From contig VXAA01001497.1 of NCBI GenBank assembly GCA_013399115.1, positions 1,470,642-1,534,641 of the forward strand: a stretch of DNA of 64,000 nt. The letters are read 5' to 3'. Shown here piece by piece: positions 1-12,900 of this stretch. The notes below the pieces were generated by a model. The model made no database searches and was not told the origin of the DNA. It was given only the letters and a program-made list of their open reading frames with translations. Every line of letters starts with the position of its first letter. Position 1 is the stretch's first letter. The translations under genes were made by a program, and so were the position numbers. The DNA is from Anseranas semipalmata (lineage: Eukaryota > Chordata > Aves > Anseriformes > Anseranatidae).

Positions 1-568
1 CCTCCTCTTCCCTCCCCACCATCCCTCTGGGATTCAGGAGCATTGATGCATGACACTTGCCTATAACACTTGATAAGAGAGAGGTTTGAAATGGCTGGGC
101 TCTGATTCAAAGCCTTCCGAAATGAATTTGAGATTCCCAATTGTTTCAATAGATTCTTATCAGACCTATAGGCCTGTCACTGTGTCCTTCCTTTCACAAT
201 AGCCATCCATCACAACGTATGCATGCTTAGCACTTGCTGGATGAACTCATGTTACTGTGTAGCACTCGTAAGTTTACTTCCATCTCTCACTAACCAATAA
301 CTGTGCAAATGGTACAGGCCACCCTATCATGATGACAGGCCATATTGGAAACCCCCCACAAGTGGAGAGGACAGCAGTTTACGATATATTCAAGAACAGA
401 ACCAGAAGAATTTAGGAGAAGTCCACAGTATGGTGTACCAAGATAAACTCATGACGACTCTCTGAAAAAGTCATCTTCATTTCATCTGCCATCTTAGATG
501 ATCATTGCATTCCATGGTCCTTGTCTGTCTGCAGTATGTTCAAAGTGTATTGTGCATAAAGTGTGTCT

Positions 569-820
569 TTATATGTACATCCATCCTTGTTTAGTGTTCA
601 TGGACATTCTTGGGAAAAGTATTTTTCGTATCTTTGTAAAAAAAAATAATCTTGAAAAACCTTTGTGAAAGTTGGTAAGAATTTTCAGTGTCCCGGGATC
701 AGAAATCTTTCTGGGGATTGACATTCTTGCATACTTTTTGAATCTGTGATCCTCTGCCTGCTGTTGAAGGTCAGCCATTCGTGCCTTAATTATTTTTATT
801 ATCTGTTTCTTTTGAGTCAA
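569..820 (-). CDS. Uncertain minus-strand open frame, 83 codons, antisense to the 3'UTR-like region
   Basis: The minus strand carries an open frame ending at a stop near 569. Its first half is unusually protein-like: charged and free of cysteine, with a stretch reading RMADLQQQAEDHRFKKYARM and then IPRKISDPGT. The second half is basic and aromatic and less convincing. A possible splice acceptor (CAAAAG) lies just before the frame on the minus strand, but its pyrimidine tract is poor. It could be a terminal exon of a minus-strand gene overlapping the plus-strand 3'UTR, an old pseudogene, or chance. I do not recognise a family. Confidence 0.15.
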   Translation of the reverse strand: MTQKKQIIKIIKARMADLQQQAEDHRFKKYARMSIPRKISDPGTLKILTNFHKGFSRLFFFTKIRKILFPRMSMNTKQGWMYI

Positions 821-1763
821 ATTAACAGATGAAGTTTGAGAAACTTTGTTTTTTAGTTGATGTGCGAATAGGAGATTGGAGGGAGAAAAAAATCAGAATT
901 CACATTGGCAATCAAAATGGCTTAAGGACCACCAACACAGGAAGCCTGTTGAGGTAGTCATAGGTTTGGGTGTCTTTTTTTTTTTTTTAATTTTTGTGTT
1001 CTGCAGCAGAATAACAGGTGCTTGCCTAACTTGGAAAACAACTATAGGGAAAGAACACTGTAATAAACTTTATGGAGTATGTGTGTCACTTTTTGACTTA
1101 GTGAATATATTAATAGCATCCCCCTAAACCATACCTGCTGCTATAAATACAAGAATGTTAAAGTGGATCCTTGCTAAAAGGGTGCTGCTGTCTTGTTATT
1201 TTTAATGTGATTACAGAAGTGAACTATACAATTGCGTAAAACTACCTGCTGATAACTTTTCTCTGAGTGGACTCAAAAACACAGCTCATAATCAGTACAC
1301 TACAAGACAAGGACGATCAAGTGAAATAGCTCTATTTTTTTAAGCTAGGCGTTTGGAAAGTTGAATATATATTTTACAAACCTAGGTTTTTAAATAGGCT
1401 GGCTGGTATTTTGATCACTTGCCGATTTTTGTGGATTTTTTTGTTGTTGTTGTTGTTGTTGTTTTTTGTTTTTTTTTTTTAAACTGAGAATCATAGTGCC
1501 ATTTCTTTTTATGAGTTTGTTTTAATTTGGCCTTACATCTGTGGTCTCTCTGAAGTTGTTGGAACGAATAAGTCTTTATTTGGGATATTTTACGATGAAG
1601 TAGTTTTTAAACTTGATTTTGATAAATATAAATTTATAAACAGCTATAACCATGAATTTTTTCAGAGCAAATTTGATAGTGTGTACCTTTTTGTAAAGTA
1701 TATTTGTTTACAAATGCTATCTTTTAATATTTGTTTTGATCTTTACTGTATGTGCTAAGTACA

Positions 1764-1769
1764 AATAAA
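1764..1769 (+). terminator. Canonical polyadenylation signal AATAAA
   Basis: AATAAA lies about 15-25 bases before a likely cleavage zone. A T/GT-rich stretch and then a G-run (about 1823) follow. This arrangement of signal, cleavage gap and GU-rich element is the usual vertebrate poly(A) site layout. A second AATAAA at 1965-1970 is a possible weaker alternative, about 200 bases downstream. Confidence 0.5.
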
Positions 1770-1785
1770 AATTCTCAATCTTCTT

Positions 1786-2623
1786 GTTTTGGTTATGATG
1801 CATTATTTATTTTTGAAAGATGTGGGGGGAGGGCGCATAGATGTGATACACCACTAATTTGTACCTGTTTTGCCCTGGAATCACTAATGCTGCACTGTAG
1901 TGTCTGTATTGCTACAGATAATGTCTGTGCTACTGATGCTGGGGGGTAAGACACGGGGATGGACAATAAAGCAATTGCGCTCTGAGATGTGAAAATGCCA
2001 CAGTAAGCCCAAGGTGGGTAATCACAGAGGCTATCTTCAGTTTCCTGAGGCTAGTCTTCCTCTCTTTCATCAGCATTTTATTTGAGAAAGGAAGAAGGAG
2101 AAACTTTGCTTGAGCCATTGGAACAAGAGCCTAATTTAGCTGCTCTGAATGCCCTCTGGAGGAAGTGGTTTGTTCTTTTTTTTTTTTTTTTTTTTCCTTG
2201 AATACTTACGTTAGTTAGGTGGAGCATTTATTGCTTCATGATTCACACACCTACATTCATAATGCAGTATTGTTTTTGTCACATAACTTCATTTGCTTCT
2301 GTGTGGTTTGTTGTCAGTGTTCCTCCTCGTCATGTGTTTTTATCCGTGTTTTGGTTTATTGCTGAAGGTGCGCTGATCTCCCTGACAGATCTCCGAAAAA
2401 AACAGCACAGACCCTAATCAGTCTTTAAGTGTTAAAATGCCTTGTGCAGGAGGTCTGCGGTCTGCACATGGGTGAAGAACATCCTGTGGGACTTCTGTGT
2501 TCTGCAGTTTGTGCGTGTCGCCTCGAGGGAAGCAGTTGTCATATTGCTTCTCTGGAGAAGAAGCTCACGCGCTCTGCACTCCCCTTACACTTTTCCATTC
2601 CACATCCTCCTTGCTGTCTGCAG
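1786..2623. other. Non-coding stretch after the poly(A) site
   Basis: This contains a second AATAAA (1965-1970) and a 20-base T tract at about 2176-2195. Otherwise it holds only short chance frames. The last 50 bases become pyrimidine-rich and lead into the candidate acceptor at 2622-2623. It is either intergenic DNA or intron; the sequence alone does not say. Confidence 0.4.
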
Positions 2624-2660
2624 AAATCTGTACCAGCAATGTCACCGAGCACTCAGATAG
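2624..2660 (+). CDS. Candidate 37-bp microexon
   Basis: A strong pyrimidine-rich acceptor (CTTGCTGTCTGCAG) precedes 37 bases that end at a near-consensus donor, ATAG|GTAAGA. Read from phase 0 the segment gives KSVPAMSPSTQI plus one base, so it ends in phase 1. Its Ser/Pro character resembles the later exons of the gene. The exon at 14137 needs an upstream phase-2 end, so at least one more exon would have to lie between them if both belong to the same transcript. Transcription evidence would settle it; strong splice sites flanking a short segment can occur by chance. Confidence 0.3.
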
Positions 2661-5600
2661 GTAAGAACAGATGAAATTCACTGTCCTTCCTTTTATGTGG
2701 TCGTAGTTGGCTTCTTGTAGCAAATGGGCTGGGATGTGGCTGGGACAAGGTAGCATTTCTACCTGTTTCCACTCTGACCGCTGGCATTGCTCTGACTTGC
2801 ACATCTTACATCACCTGAACAAGGATGGATGTGGGTGCCCCTGCAGTGAACTGGTAGTACAAATAAGTTGCTTTAAATCTAAAAGAATCTAAAAGCTTTT
2901 TTTCTTTTCTTTCCCCCTAAAATGAGCACACTTGTCACTTACAAAGTATGTTTTTTAACAAGTGACTAATATGGCTCTTGTGATTTTAGCAATATCGTTT
3001 TTGTATGAAGCAAGGCAAAACACTTTGAAGGCGAAAACCAAATTATGTGGGGAAAGGGGAGAGAGTAGAAGGGTGGAAAATGTTTGGTAAACTCAGCCAC
3101 TAAATGTCATAGCACCTTTTGTTTAAAATAAGACTGGGAAAGCTCTGGCGATATAAATCAATACTACATCTTAGATTCATGCTGCTACAGGACGCCGCTG
3201 GTAGTTTATAGATGTACAAACTCAATACAGAGACCCGATAGCCCTGGTACGTGAGTGTTTTTACCTTAACCTTAGTAGGTTCTCATGAGGAAATGCTACA
3301 CAATATTTACTTTGTATAAAAGGGCATGTTACACAGTCATTGCAAGTACAGAGAAATCAACAAATTTTGTTTGTACTGTAAATATACAGGGAAAGTTCTT
3401 TAAAAAGAAAAAAAAAAAAGCCTTCCACGCTGCCTGAAGGAAGTATCACTTCATGAATCCAAATGAAGCACGTTCTCAGGAGTACCTGCCGAACTGTTTG
3501 TGCAAAATTCCCCCACCCAGTTCTGAAGTGTGTGCATTGTGCAAGTCTAAGATCTTTTTACAAGTCCAGTGTACACTTAGAAACTCTTCTGTAATCTGAG
3601 TACAGACGATAAACACTATCCTTGTGTCTTCTAAGGGAGGGGGAGGTTATGTGAGTACAGTGCTAGGCACTGGGGAGATCACACTGATCTGAAGAGCGGT
3701 GTGTGGTAGGCTGCATTCTTCCCCGTGCTGGAGAATTGCTTTATACATTCTGGCTGAGGGTTCCTGCTGATCATCTCCGCATGCATTTCTCCTGCATTTA
3801 CTAAAGCTGGAAACCAGTTCTTCCCCAGTGCAGCTCAGGGCCAGCTCTCTATTTTGTGTGTTCTGTTTTACAGCGGGGTTGCTTTTGGCCAGTTATAACT
3901 CTGTAATCCTACGTGCCCTGCCCCAGCAGCTGGGGGGGGAATGGAAAAGCTGGCAGCATGGCACCTGTAACTTGGGCTGAAATAGATCACTCTTCAGCCC
4001 CAGCCAGGCCCTGGCATGCAAACTAATGACTAATATTGAGTATTGAAACATGATATTGAAATACAATACTGAAAGTGACAACACTTTTAAATTGTTTTAG
4101 CGTGGGCTTTTCCTTTAAACTTTCATTTTCAGCTATTTTTCTTGAGCTGATGTGAGTCACAGGCAAAGTGAACAAAGGGATCAGTTTTTGTAATGTATTT
4201 CTAAAGCTGGCAATCTGGGGTTTGCACATTTAAGGAAACGAATCAATACAACCTTCTAGAACACTTTGTCAGTGAACCCAGGTGCAAATGGCCAAAACAA
4301 GGATTTCTTTCTCATGTTGTGGACAGAAACAGGGCATATATTATGGTCTTGTGATGTAAAATGTCATTTTTCCACCATTCTGGATGAGTATTGCAGAAGA
4401 TCTCTCTTCAGCCTGTGAGAGAAATAGTATTAGAGCTTGCAAGTACTTTTGAAAATGGAACTTCCACTGTTGACAAGGAATGAGTTGGGGAACTTCTAAG
4501 ACAGGAAAAAAAAATGAAGATAAGTATATCACTTGCTTCTCAGGCGTCAAAACTGGCTAGATGGAGACCTTCTGAGGGAAAGGAGCAAGACAGTTCAGTG
4601 TCGCTATCATCTGTTTTCAGAGGCTTTCCACCAGTCACTGCAGTTTGTGTGTTAAGTGGGCAGGCTACAACTACCTAGCGTGAAGGAGAGAAGGCACATC
4701 CATCTCAGCTGACACGCCAGATCTATGGAAAGATGATAAGTAAGTGCTTTCCCTCTTGCTCTGGCAAAGGAGAACTGAGAAAAGCAGACTTGTGGGGGAG
4801 TGCTGTCACTGCAGGCCTAGACAAGCATTGCTGATGGGAGCCAGAAAGACTTCAAACCAGAGCTGCTGCAGACCAACTAGCACTAATGGACGTAAATAGG
4901 AACTGTATGTTTTGAAACTGATCTGAGACTCTGTGCTGTACTTTGAAAAGGGACTGATCCACCAGGATCCTAGCTACTTTTGTTAAGACAGTGCCAGCCA
5001 AGAATCTTCTTTGAGAGCCATCTTGAAGTAGCATTCTGCTGGTTAAGCCTCTGCACCTCAACCATACACAGTGTGAGGATGGAGATTTCAAACCTTGTTG
5101 AAATTAATACTTTTTCCTACTTTATACTCAAGTTGTAAATGGCTGGAAAAGCATTGTGGTATTATGCATGCTCCAAAGTTCTAGTGTTGAAGGGCATGCA
5201 GGACGATCAGTACTCTTTTCAGCAGGCACCAGACACATAGGAAGATGCAGCTTTTGGACAAAAACAATGCTAGTCAAAGTAGATAAGAGAAAGCATAATG
5301 TAAAGGGAAGGTGCAGAGCACACCTATCTACCTGTTTGTCTCTCGTCATTGTAAAGCAGTGTGTGAAATGATAAAGACCTTGCTTGACTTCCACTGTTTT
5401 TCATGTACTGGAAAGTGACTGGAAGTGACTGGCCAAATAGGCTTCCTTTCTGAGCGTATGTGCTGGTTCTCTTATTGCCGTTGCGTCACAAAAACAGATA
5501 AAAGCTTGATTCAGCTGGAGTTCCTCCCTTAATATGAGTCACTTCCAGTAATAAAGCTTCTGCAGGTTACATTCAGCTCTCAACTACTTACTAATGATTG

Positions 5601-6483
5601 CTTCATGACTGTTCTTTAAACCAAAACAACTTATTTTCAGTTGTTTTCATGAGTATTAATGTGAATTTATTTGTAAAGTTCTCAAATCAAGGTTTTTTTG
5701 TGCGCTGTCCACTGCACATATTAGTAGGTTGCTGTTGAAAATGCGTGTCTTCTGTAATAACTTTCATATTGCTTTTAATTTCAGCATATAATAACCTTCG
5801 ATTTTGAACTGGGGGAAAAGGTGTTTTTTTAAAAATGCTGTTTCTCCTATCCATCTTTCCTAAAGATGGTGACTTTTTTTTCAGATAGTCTTGGCAGACT
5901 TGGCACAGAGGGAAGATTGGTGGAGATAGGAAGTTCCACCAGCCTGATATCTTAGCCCCAGTGTTACTTCTTGGCTTTGCGTTTCTGGAATAATGGCTTT
6001 CTCTTGACTCTGTGGGGCTACTTTTGGTTTGGTAGCATCTTACCTTCCATTACTTGTTGCATGTCCATATGAAATGAAGAAATACAAAGAAAATGATATA
6101 ATTTCTTCATATGAAGAAACTGAGGAATCTTCTGATTTAAAAATAAGATAAAAGTTGAGCTAAGAGTACTGGAGATCCAGAAAAATGCCACTAGAGTTCT
6201 GTTTTCAATTGCCATCACAATTACATTTCCACTTTTGGTTTTTGTACTTCCAGTCTTCTAAGTTTGTAATGTGCTTGTGTTTTTCTTTCTTCATCATCTT
6301 CTGTTGTTGTTTTTCTAGTAATGGTATGACCTTCAGCTTTAAAGTACCAAACAACAAAAACTGCAGCTCACAATGTCAAAAACTGCAGATGTGTTGAACT
6401 AAGCAAGAACAGATGTTTCAAGTAGAAACAGTTGGAAAACCTGTAGTTCCTGGATTAACAATGTCATATGTTTAAGAATTATT

Positions 6484-6509
6484 AAAAAAAAAAAAAATTT
6501 TTTTTTTTT
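6484..6509. repeat. Perfect A14T12 inverted homopolymer
   Basis: Fourteen A are followed directly by twelve T with no spacer. This forms a self-complementary A/T block, which could be a rigid nucleosome-disfavouring tract or simply two abutting homopolymers. Confidence 0.9.
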
Positions 6510-9500
6510 GTAATGAGATGATGAAAAACAGAAGAATATGAAGGAAGTAGCCACACCTAATTAGTAGTAGGAAGTACTGATCTAATGCAATTTAAACTCC
6601 AGATAATAAGCTACTTCTTTATAAATATTTTATTTTCCCCACTAAGCCCATAGCAATCTGTGCTAGTGTTATAATCACAATGGTTTACCTACTATTCATC
6701 AACTTCTGCAGTTTTTAGAACCCTAGGGAAGTAGAAATAGAAAACATTACTGTTTCTCCAGTGCCATCTAAATTGTGTAATCAGGTAGCAATGAGGACGG
6801 AAAGAGGCAAGGGAGCTTTGAGACTTCAGTGTCTGCATCTTCGGCACCTGAAGCTCACTGATCAATGAGCAAGACTGATCTGAAGCGAGTGTTCAAGGAA
6901 CTTGGAAGTAAAACTGGACAACTTTGTCAAATTTTTAAGCCCAGAAGGGCTCCATTTGTTATCAGTCAATTTCAAATTTTCGTGTTGTATTTAATGTTTT
7001 CTGTCTTATTCTCATTTTCTGACTTTAAAAAATACTCTGAAAATTGCTTTTAAGATAAAACGAAAAGTTTCTTGCTCTAATTCAGATGAGTTGCTCAAGT
7101 GGTGCATGAAAATGGAGACAGGACAGGTTGCAAGTCTGAGAATGCCCTTGCAGCACTGAGTGATTGCTTTTGTGTTACTTTTACCTCTTTATAAGAGTTA
7201 TTGCTTGCGATACGCTGTACCTGTTCAGTAGCTATTCTGATAATGTGTTAAATTGGCAAACTGAGGTCTTCTGTGTGGCAATAGTGTCAGGTACGTTCAT
7301 GCTAGACTTTAAAGTTACAGTAAGTTACTGCACATTCAGGAGACCCCATGTTTCTTTGTAGGGCATTAGAAACATTCAAAATCTGAGTAATTTGGAAGCG
7401 TGAAACTTCTACAGTTTGATTAATTTCATTTAAAACAGTTTCTTTCAAAGTATTTCAGCTTTGCAGGAACAGAGACGGGAGATTTTGTAGGATGGGAGGC
7501 TATTGTTAAGGCTTCTTAGGTAATTTGGACCTTATGTGGTATTAGTGATATAGTTTCCTAAGCAGTGCCGGCCTTGCCAGCTTGTTCTCACCAAAAGGTC
7601 CCTAATCCTCTCAATGCCCTGTGAAGTTTGGCCATTTCTCATGCAACTCTCCCTTAACTTCCTGTGAAGTCCAGCACTCCTTCAGGGCACGCTCTGTAGT
7701 ACTTGTGAGCTGCGTATGCTTTGACTTGCTAGGCCCAGCCGTTTCTTCTGTCGCACCCAGTGGTTGCTCACGTTCTCCTCTAAAGCTAAAGCTCAGGCCC
7801 GTGCCTGCTTCCCTGCCTGCGTACCCTGGCAGGTCTGTGGTGCTGGGGAAGGGACAGAGACAAAGGTAGGGGTGTGCTTGGCTCGCAGGGCCTGAGGGCT
7901 TTGACGGCTTAAATGGCAGGAAAGGCTGCAGCCTGGGTTAGCACCCTGAGATCAGCTGCAGGCTGTTTGGGAGGCCTGAGTTCCTCCCGTGCCCTTGCTC
8001 CTGGGGTAACCTGGGTCGGTTTCCCAAGCACAGGCGTGAGCTGTCTGCGTGTCTACGAGGGGAAGGCAACACCGCCTTGGGGGGGGATTTCGTCTCTTAG
8101 AAATTTTGTGCCTCCTTTTCGGGGTCCTTCTCATCTGCAAGGACATCAGGGACAATGACTTTTTTGACAGGTGATTAAATATCATTAGCTATCGTTATCA
8201 TTAATTAAAACCATTTGCAAATGAAGAAAAGCAAGTTCAGTTCCCCAGTGGGCATATTTTGCATGACAGTTTTGCAAGGCAGTATTTTTGTAATGATCTT
8301 TATGCAGATAAGGTGATATCTGTGAGGACAGTGGCTGTGTCGAGTTGAGATTTGTTTCTTGGTATTTTATGAGAACATGCTTTGCCACAGGCTCTGCTCC
8401 TCTTTGTAGAGAATTCCAGATGAACTGGAAGCTGGATCTACTCCTGCTTCAAAACTTAATTCAGCATCTCGTAGTGCAGGAAGCTGCTGCGCAAGCGTTT
8501 ATCTCCTACAGGAGAAACTCCCCTTCTCTCCCCATTGTTTCTGAACACCCTCTTCCCCATAGCCATTTTTTCTTTCCTCCCAAGGTTGGTTGCTCTGGCT
8601 GGGAGAAAGCTGCTGGCTGCCCACTCTGCTTCCATGGTGCAAGAAATAAATGGCTTTCTCAGGTGTCCCTACGAACAGATGAGGACTGCTGGTCATCTCT
8701 GGCAGCAGGGAGAGCAATCCGCAGCACATCTTCCCAGGCCTTCCCTAAAGGACGCAAATGGGATGGCACTCCTGTCATCCATTAGTGTCAGGGCAGAGCA
8801 CCGGAGTGTAACAGCGTTGTCAGCTTTAGTTACACTTCTCACAGTTTAGGAGGCCAAAGAAGCAAAGAAGTCTTGGTTACATGGTGCAGCGAAAAAAAAA
8901 AAAACACAGAGAGACAGGGAGAGACTTCTGGGAGTCTCTCCTTCACACGTACGCATTAATAAACATACACGTTAACATGCACATTAATAATCCCCCTGGC
9001 TGCCATTTGGGAGCACATCCAAAGCCCGTTTGGATGCTGAAGGTATTGTTATGATATGGTGATGGGTGAAATGCCTCCTATTAGGGGTTGAAGTGCAGGG
9101 GGGAGTCTCCCAACATGTTCCATATGAAGCCAGCAGTGTGGCTTTGAGCAGCCGAAGCTGTAAAAATCAACATCAGGCTTGCTCTGAGCTGCAGATAGGG
9201 CAGAACTGAGAAGGGTTGTGGAGATGTTTGTGTAAAGTTTGAGGATTTTTAAATACTAGAACATTGCAGTGGTTTTGTGCAGGAGAAGTGTTCAAAGCAA
9301 GGGACAGAGGTGGGTGTGGTATTTGTTGAAGGTTATTTAACAAAAGTCACGCCCAGTATATAGAAGCCTGGGGTTATTTAAACCACTGTTCAGCTGTTGC
9401 AGGGTGGGTCTAAAGTCAATGCATGGACATCTGAAGGGCACGAGAGTCTGAGCTTGCTTTCTGCTGCTGCTCCGCCAGCCTCCACAAAGAGGGGAGAGAA

Positions 9501-9919
9501 GAGAGCCCCGCCATTTGCTCTCCAAGTGCATCTTCAGACAGCCAGGAGGTGCCTGCGGGAAGAGTGTGGGAGAAGAGGACCTGGACAGGGTGCAGGCCTG
9601 CTCTGGGGCACAAGTGAAAGATGTTGGTGCAAGTCTGCGTGGTTATGTTCTACAGGAGAATGAGGATGGTAGCTGGGAGCGTGGCTTGGAAAGGCAACTA
9701 TTTAAAAAAATATATATGTAATATTTATATATATTTGTCACCCATGGGTTACACCAAAATGGGAGGTGCTGTTACACCATCTTGTCATGGATGAGAGAGA
9801 AGTCCAGAATGGGTTATGATCTTAGTGCATATAAAAGTCTAGGACGCAGCTCGGGAGGAATGAGAACTCAGCTCAGAGTAACCTGCTTCACAACCCGGGT
9901 TGGGGGGCGTGGAAACCTG

Positions 9920-10440
9920 GCCGGTTTTGGAAAGGATTTGGAGTTCTTGAGGATCAGAAGTTGAACGTGAGTCAACAATCCCAGGCTATTTAGGAAAAAG
10001 CAAATGTCACATTGTAGTGCATAAACAGGAATAGGTCCCAAAGGGCGTGGGAAGCAACCCTTCCTCTTTGCAATGCGCTTGTATGGCCTCGACTGGAATG
10101 CACTGCATCTCAGAGGCAGAGCAAGACGCAGGTGTGCTGAGCGGGGTGGAAAGAATGATCAGAGCTGTAGAAAATGTGTGGTGTGTGAGGGGCAACTGGA
10201 GAATTCAGTGTCACAAACTCTGGCGGGAGATGTGAAAAAACAGTTTTCAAAAACACAGGCTTCTGTAGCAAGAAATAACCTGTTCGCTGTACCTGTGATG
10301 GACAAGGGAGGAAATAACAGGCTTAAACTGCAGTAAAGGTGACTTAGGTTAAACGGAAAAAGTAAGTGCCTGCATGGCAAGACACTGGAATAGGTTGTAC
10401 AGGGAGGTCATGGAGTCTCTGCTAGCGAAGATTTTTAAGA
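9920..10440 (+). mobile_element. CR1-type LINE fragment (3' region), plus orientation
   Basis: Several ordered landmarks match the 3' end of bird CR1 elements from memory of the consensus. First comes AAGTTGAACGTGAGTCAACA (CR1: aagctgaacatgagccagca). Then come the 'CTCGACTGGAATGCACTGCA' type phrase and AGAATGATCAGAGCTGTAGA. GGAAATAACAGGCTTAAACTG follows, and finally ACACTGGAATAGGTTGTACA and GGTCATGGAGTCTCTGCT (CR1: cactggaacaggttgcccagagaggttgtggagtctcc). The order is colinear and the copy is well diverged. No intact reverse transcriptase frame remains, so it is a dead, 5'-truncated copy. Its exact left end is unclear; the terminal octamer repeats are not seen. Confidence 0.8.
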
Positions 10441-12639
10441 TTCAGTTCAGCCAATCAGTTAGGGTAACATGGGCCTGCTTAGTCCCCTTTTGGGGAGAGA
10501 GGTGAAGAATTCTGTCTTCTGAATTCTTTCTGAATACCCTTCTATTCCCCATTTTTTTGTGACCGCCTAACATGGTTATGCATGTGAGTTGTACTGTAGA
10601 GGCATGGTTCAGTAAGGCAGCAGATAGCTGGTGCACATGAGGTGTAAGAATGTCGTCTGAAAACATCTTTTAAAGCACAGGGCAAGGCCTATAAAATTGG
10701 GATAGAGGACTAGTAATGAAAATAAAATTCAAAAAATGGAAAAAGTAATCAGAAGATATGTGCTGTTTGCCCTGTTCCTCAATAGGCTGCCTTTTTGGTC
10801 AGAAGAAAGTAATTAAGGAAGTTTGAGGCTAAAGGCAATACCAAGTGCATGTGAACTTTGTCTTTTTTGAAGGTTCAGCCTGGGGCAGCGGAAACCCCAG
10901 GAGTGCTTTGCCTGAGTGCAGGATGGAGAAGGAAAAAATGTTTTCTTCCTTTAGAGAACTGGCTGTGGGGCCCTGCCTCTCTTTCTGTGAAGGGCAGGAC
11001 TTGGTTTTATAGGAAGCAGCTGGAGCTTGATGAGAAAACTAGACAGGTAAATAAAATAGGAAACCTGCAGAACAGCCTATTGACTATTAAAAGGTAAAGC
11101 AGAGGTGAAACATTGGTATACTAGGAGAGCTGAAAGACAGATACAAGAAAAAAGATGAAAATCAATAGCTGCCCAAATTTGCACATAGTTTGAGAGCATT
11201 ACTTGATGTCTGGGGAGCAAGTATGAAAACCTGGTGGGCATAGGATATGGTCAGAAAACTGAGTGAAATTTGTGATTTCTTTGCATCAATGGGTTGGGAA
11301 GGATGCATGAGCACGTTATGTATTCGGATAAGCCAGACAGAAACAAGCAACAAAAAGAAAAGTTAATGGCAGAAAGATGCATCGAGAAAAAGTCTCAAGT
11401 GTCTAGATTTAAGACAGTGAGAGAACAGTAAAATTAATGAAAATAGATGTGACACCACTGCCAAATGATGCCACGATGATGCCATCTTGTAGAAACCGCA
11501 CTAAGATCCCCAATATGCTCCTAAATTAAACAGTACAGAGAATAGGGATTTGGACTACTAATATATTTTTGTTTGGATACTGTCAACTTCTCTAGTAGAG
11601 TGGCCCTGAAGCTGCTGCTAGCACTGTTGTGTATGACTGTGCAGTAACTCGTCAGTCCAGTAGTGAGTTCGTGCAGAACTCTTAGGCAGGGAGGAGGGTG
11701 CAGGTGTGGAAGTCTTCCTCACCCAACCCCATTCCTGTCAGAAGTGCAAGAGATAACTGAGCACCACGATGAGCTTGTCTCGATATCGGTCAGTTGCCAC
11801 CAGCCCTGGAAGAGTGCAGGTTCCTGTGTCCTTTAGGACAGGCCAGCAGTTTCAGTAGGAGACTGCCCATCAGAGTGCACTGCCTGGGCATTGACATCCT
11901 GACTGCAGCTTTGTGACTTACTCTCCTCAGGGATGTCAGTGCACACCTGAACATCAGCTTGCTGGGCTCTTTACTTCTTTGAAATAATGGTCACCCTGCA
12001 TTTTATGTGGTGTGAGCACTCCTGTCTGCACAGTCAAGAAATACATCTGGAGAACTTGGTGCAAGTCCGGCATCACGCTAGAGCCATTTTGGCTCACCCA
12101 GTTGCTCAAGTCATTGCCATTTTAGCATGGAAGCTACCTCATGCCCATAGCAATATGAGGAGTCAATCTAAGGATTTGGTGTGATCTCGTTCATTTTGAA
12201 AAAAAAAAAAGCCAAAAATCTGCTAAACCAACCTGCCAGCAGGTGAAATGACAGCAACTCCCAAGTACGTGAGGTTTTGTGTCTTGAAAAGTGTTAAATC
12301 ATAGACTGAAAAGCAACAACAACAACAAAGATGTGCTGAGACTCCAGCCCCAGACTGGTATTATTTCCAATAAGGGTTTTAACTGTGTGAGCTGAACCAG
12401 CTATCCTCTCAGTCAAAAAATGTCACTTCAATCCAAAGAGCGTGAAGGGAGAGTGCAGGCGAGGTGTTACAATTAGTGTGCAATCTCATTAGCCTGTACC
12501 ATTTTTCCCCAGTAGGCACTTGCTTGATTTGATTATCACAGTGAAGATATAGTACAGTTTCAAAAGACTGTCCTGGATTATCTGAGCTCACCAAAACCCT
12601 TCCCTGTGTGTGCGACCCCTGTTTGTATTGTTTCCTTCA

Positions 12640-12900
12640 GGCAAACAAGGCACCAGAAGTGCCTTTATTGGCAGTCCTTGCCACCTGCCGGGAACCTGCC
12701 AAGATTAATAAACAAAACATTCCCCTCCCCACCTCCCGCTTTTGGAAAGTAACCCACATAGAAGTGTTATTCAATTACTACGCAGTCAGAAACCTCATGT
12801 TGTCAAAAGCTGTTGTTAAGAACACGGTGGTTATTAATGATGTACCGAGTTGCACACTTCAGCATATCTTTGGACATGATGCAGATGTGTTTATGTGCAG
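12640..12900 (+). promoter_or_regulatory. Possible conserved non-coding block with an overlapping 98-codon frame
   Basis: This block mixes TTAATAAAC, ATTCAATTAC and GGTTATTAATGATG words, which resemble homeodomain core sites. It is free of long homopolymers, unlike its surroundings. An open frame (12608-12904) passes through it behind a TTTCCTTCAG acceptor-like site at 12630-12639. The frame has no family motif and no matching donor. I favour a conserved element over an exon, but only by its look. Confidence 0.2.

Larger units (their letters stand above)
1..1785 (+). other. Probable 3'UTR of an upstream plus-strand transcript
   Basis: No convincing long reading frame exists on the plus strand here. 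The sequence is AT-rich, with T-runs, a (TTG)n tract at 1441-1462 and words such as TGTACAT, TGTAAA and TATATT that are common in vertebrate 3'UTRs. It ends in AATAAA at 1764-1769. The following GT/T-rich stretch (about 1785-1850) fits a downstream cleavage element. An additional AATAAA lies at 1062-1067. The owner could be the neighbouring upstream gene, or a short isoform of the gene whose exons begin at 14137. The sequence does not decide between them. A minus-strand frame at 569-820 overlaps it. Confidence 0.45.

Noticed and set aside
8345..8785. 146-codon plus-strand frame
   Set aside because: No motif, atypical composition, and a competing frame overlaps in another phase; no acceptor in suitable phase.
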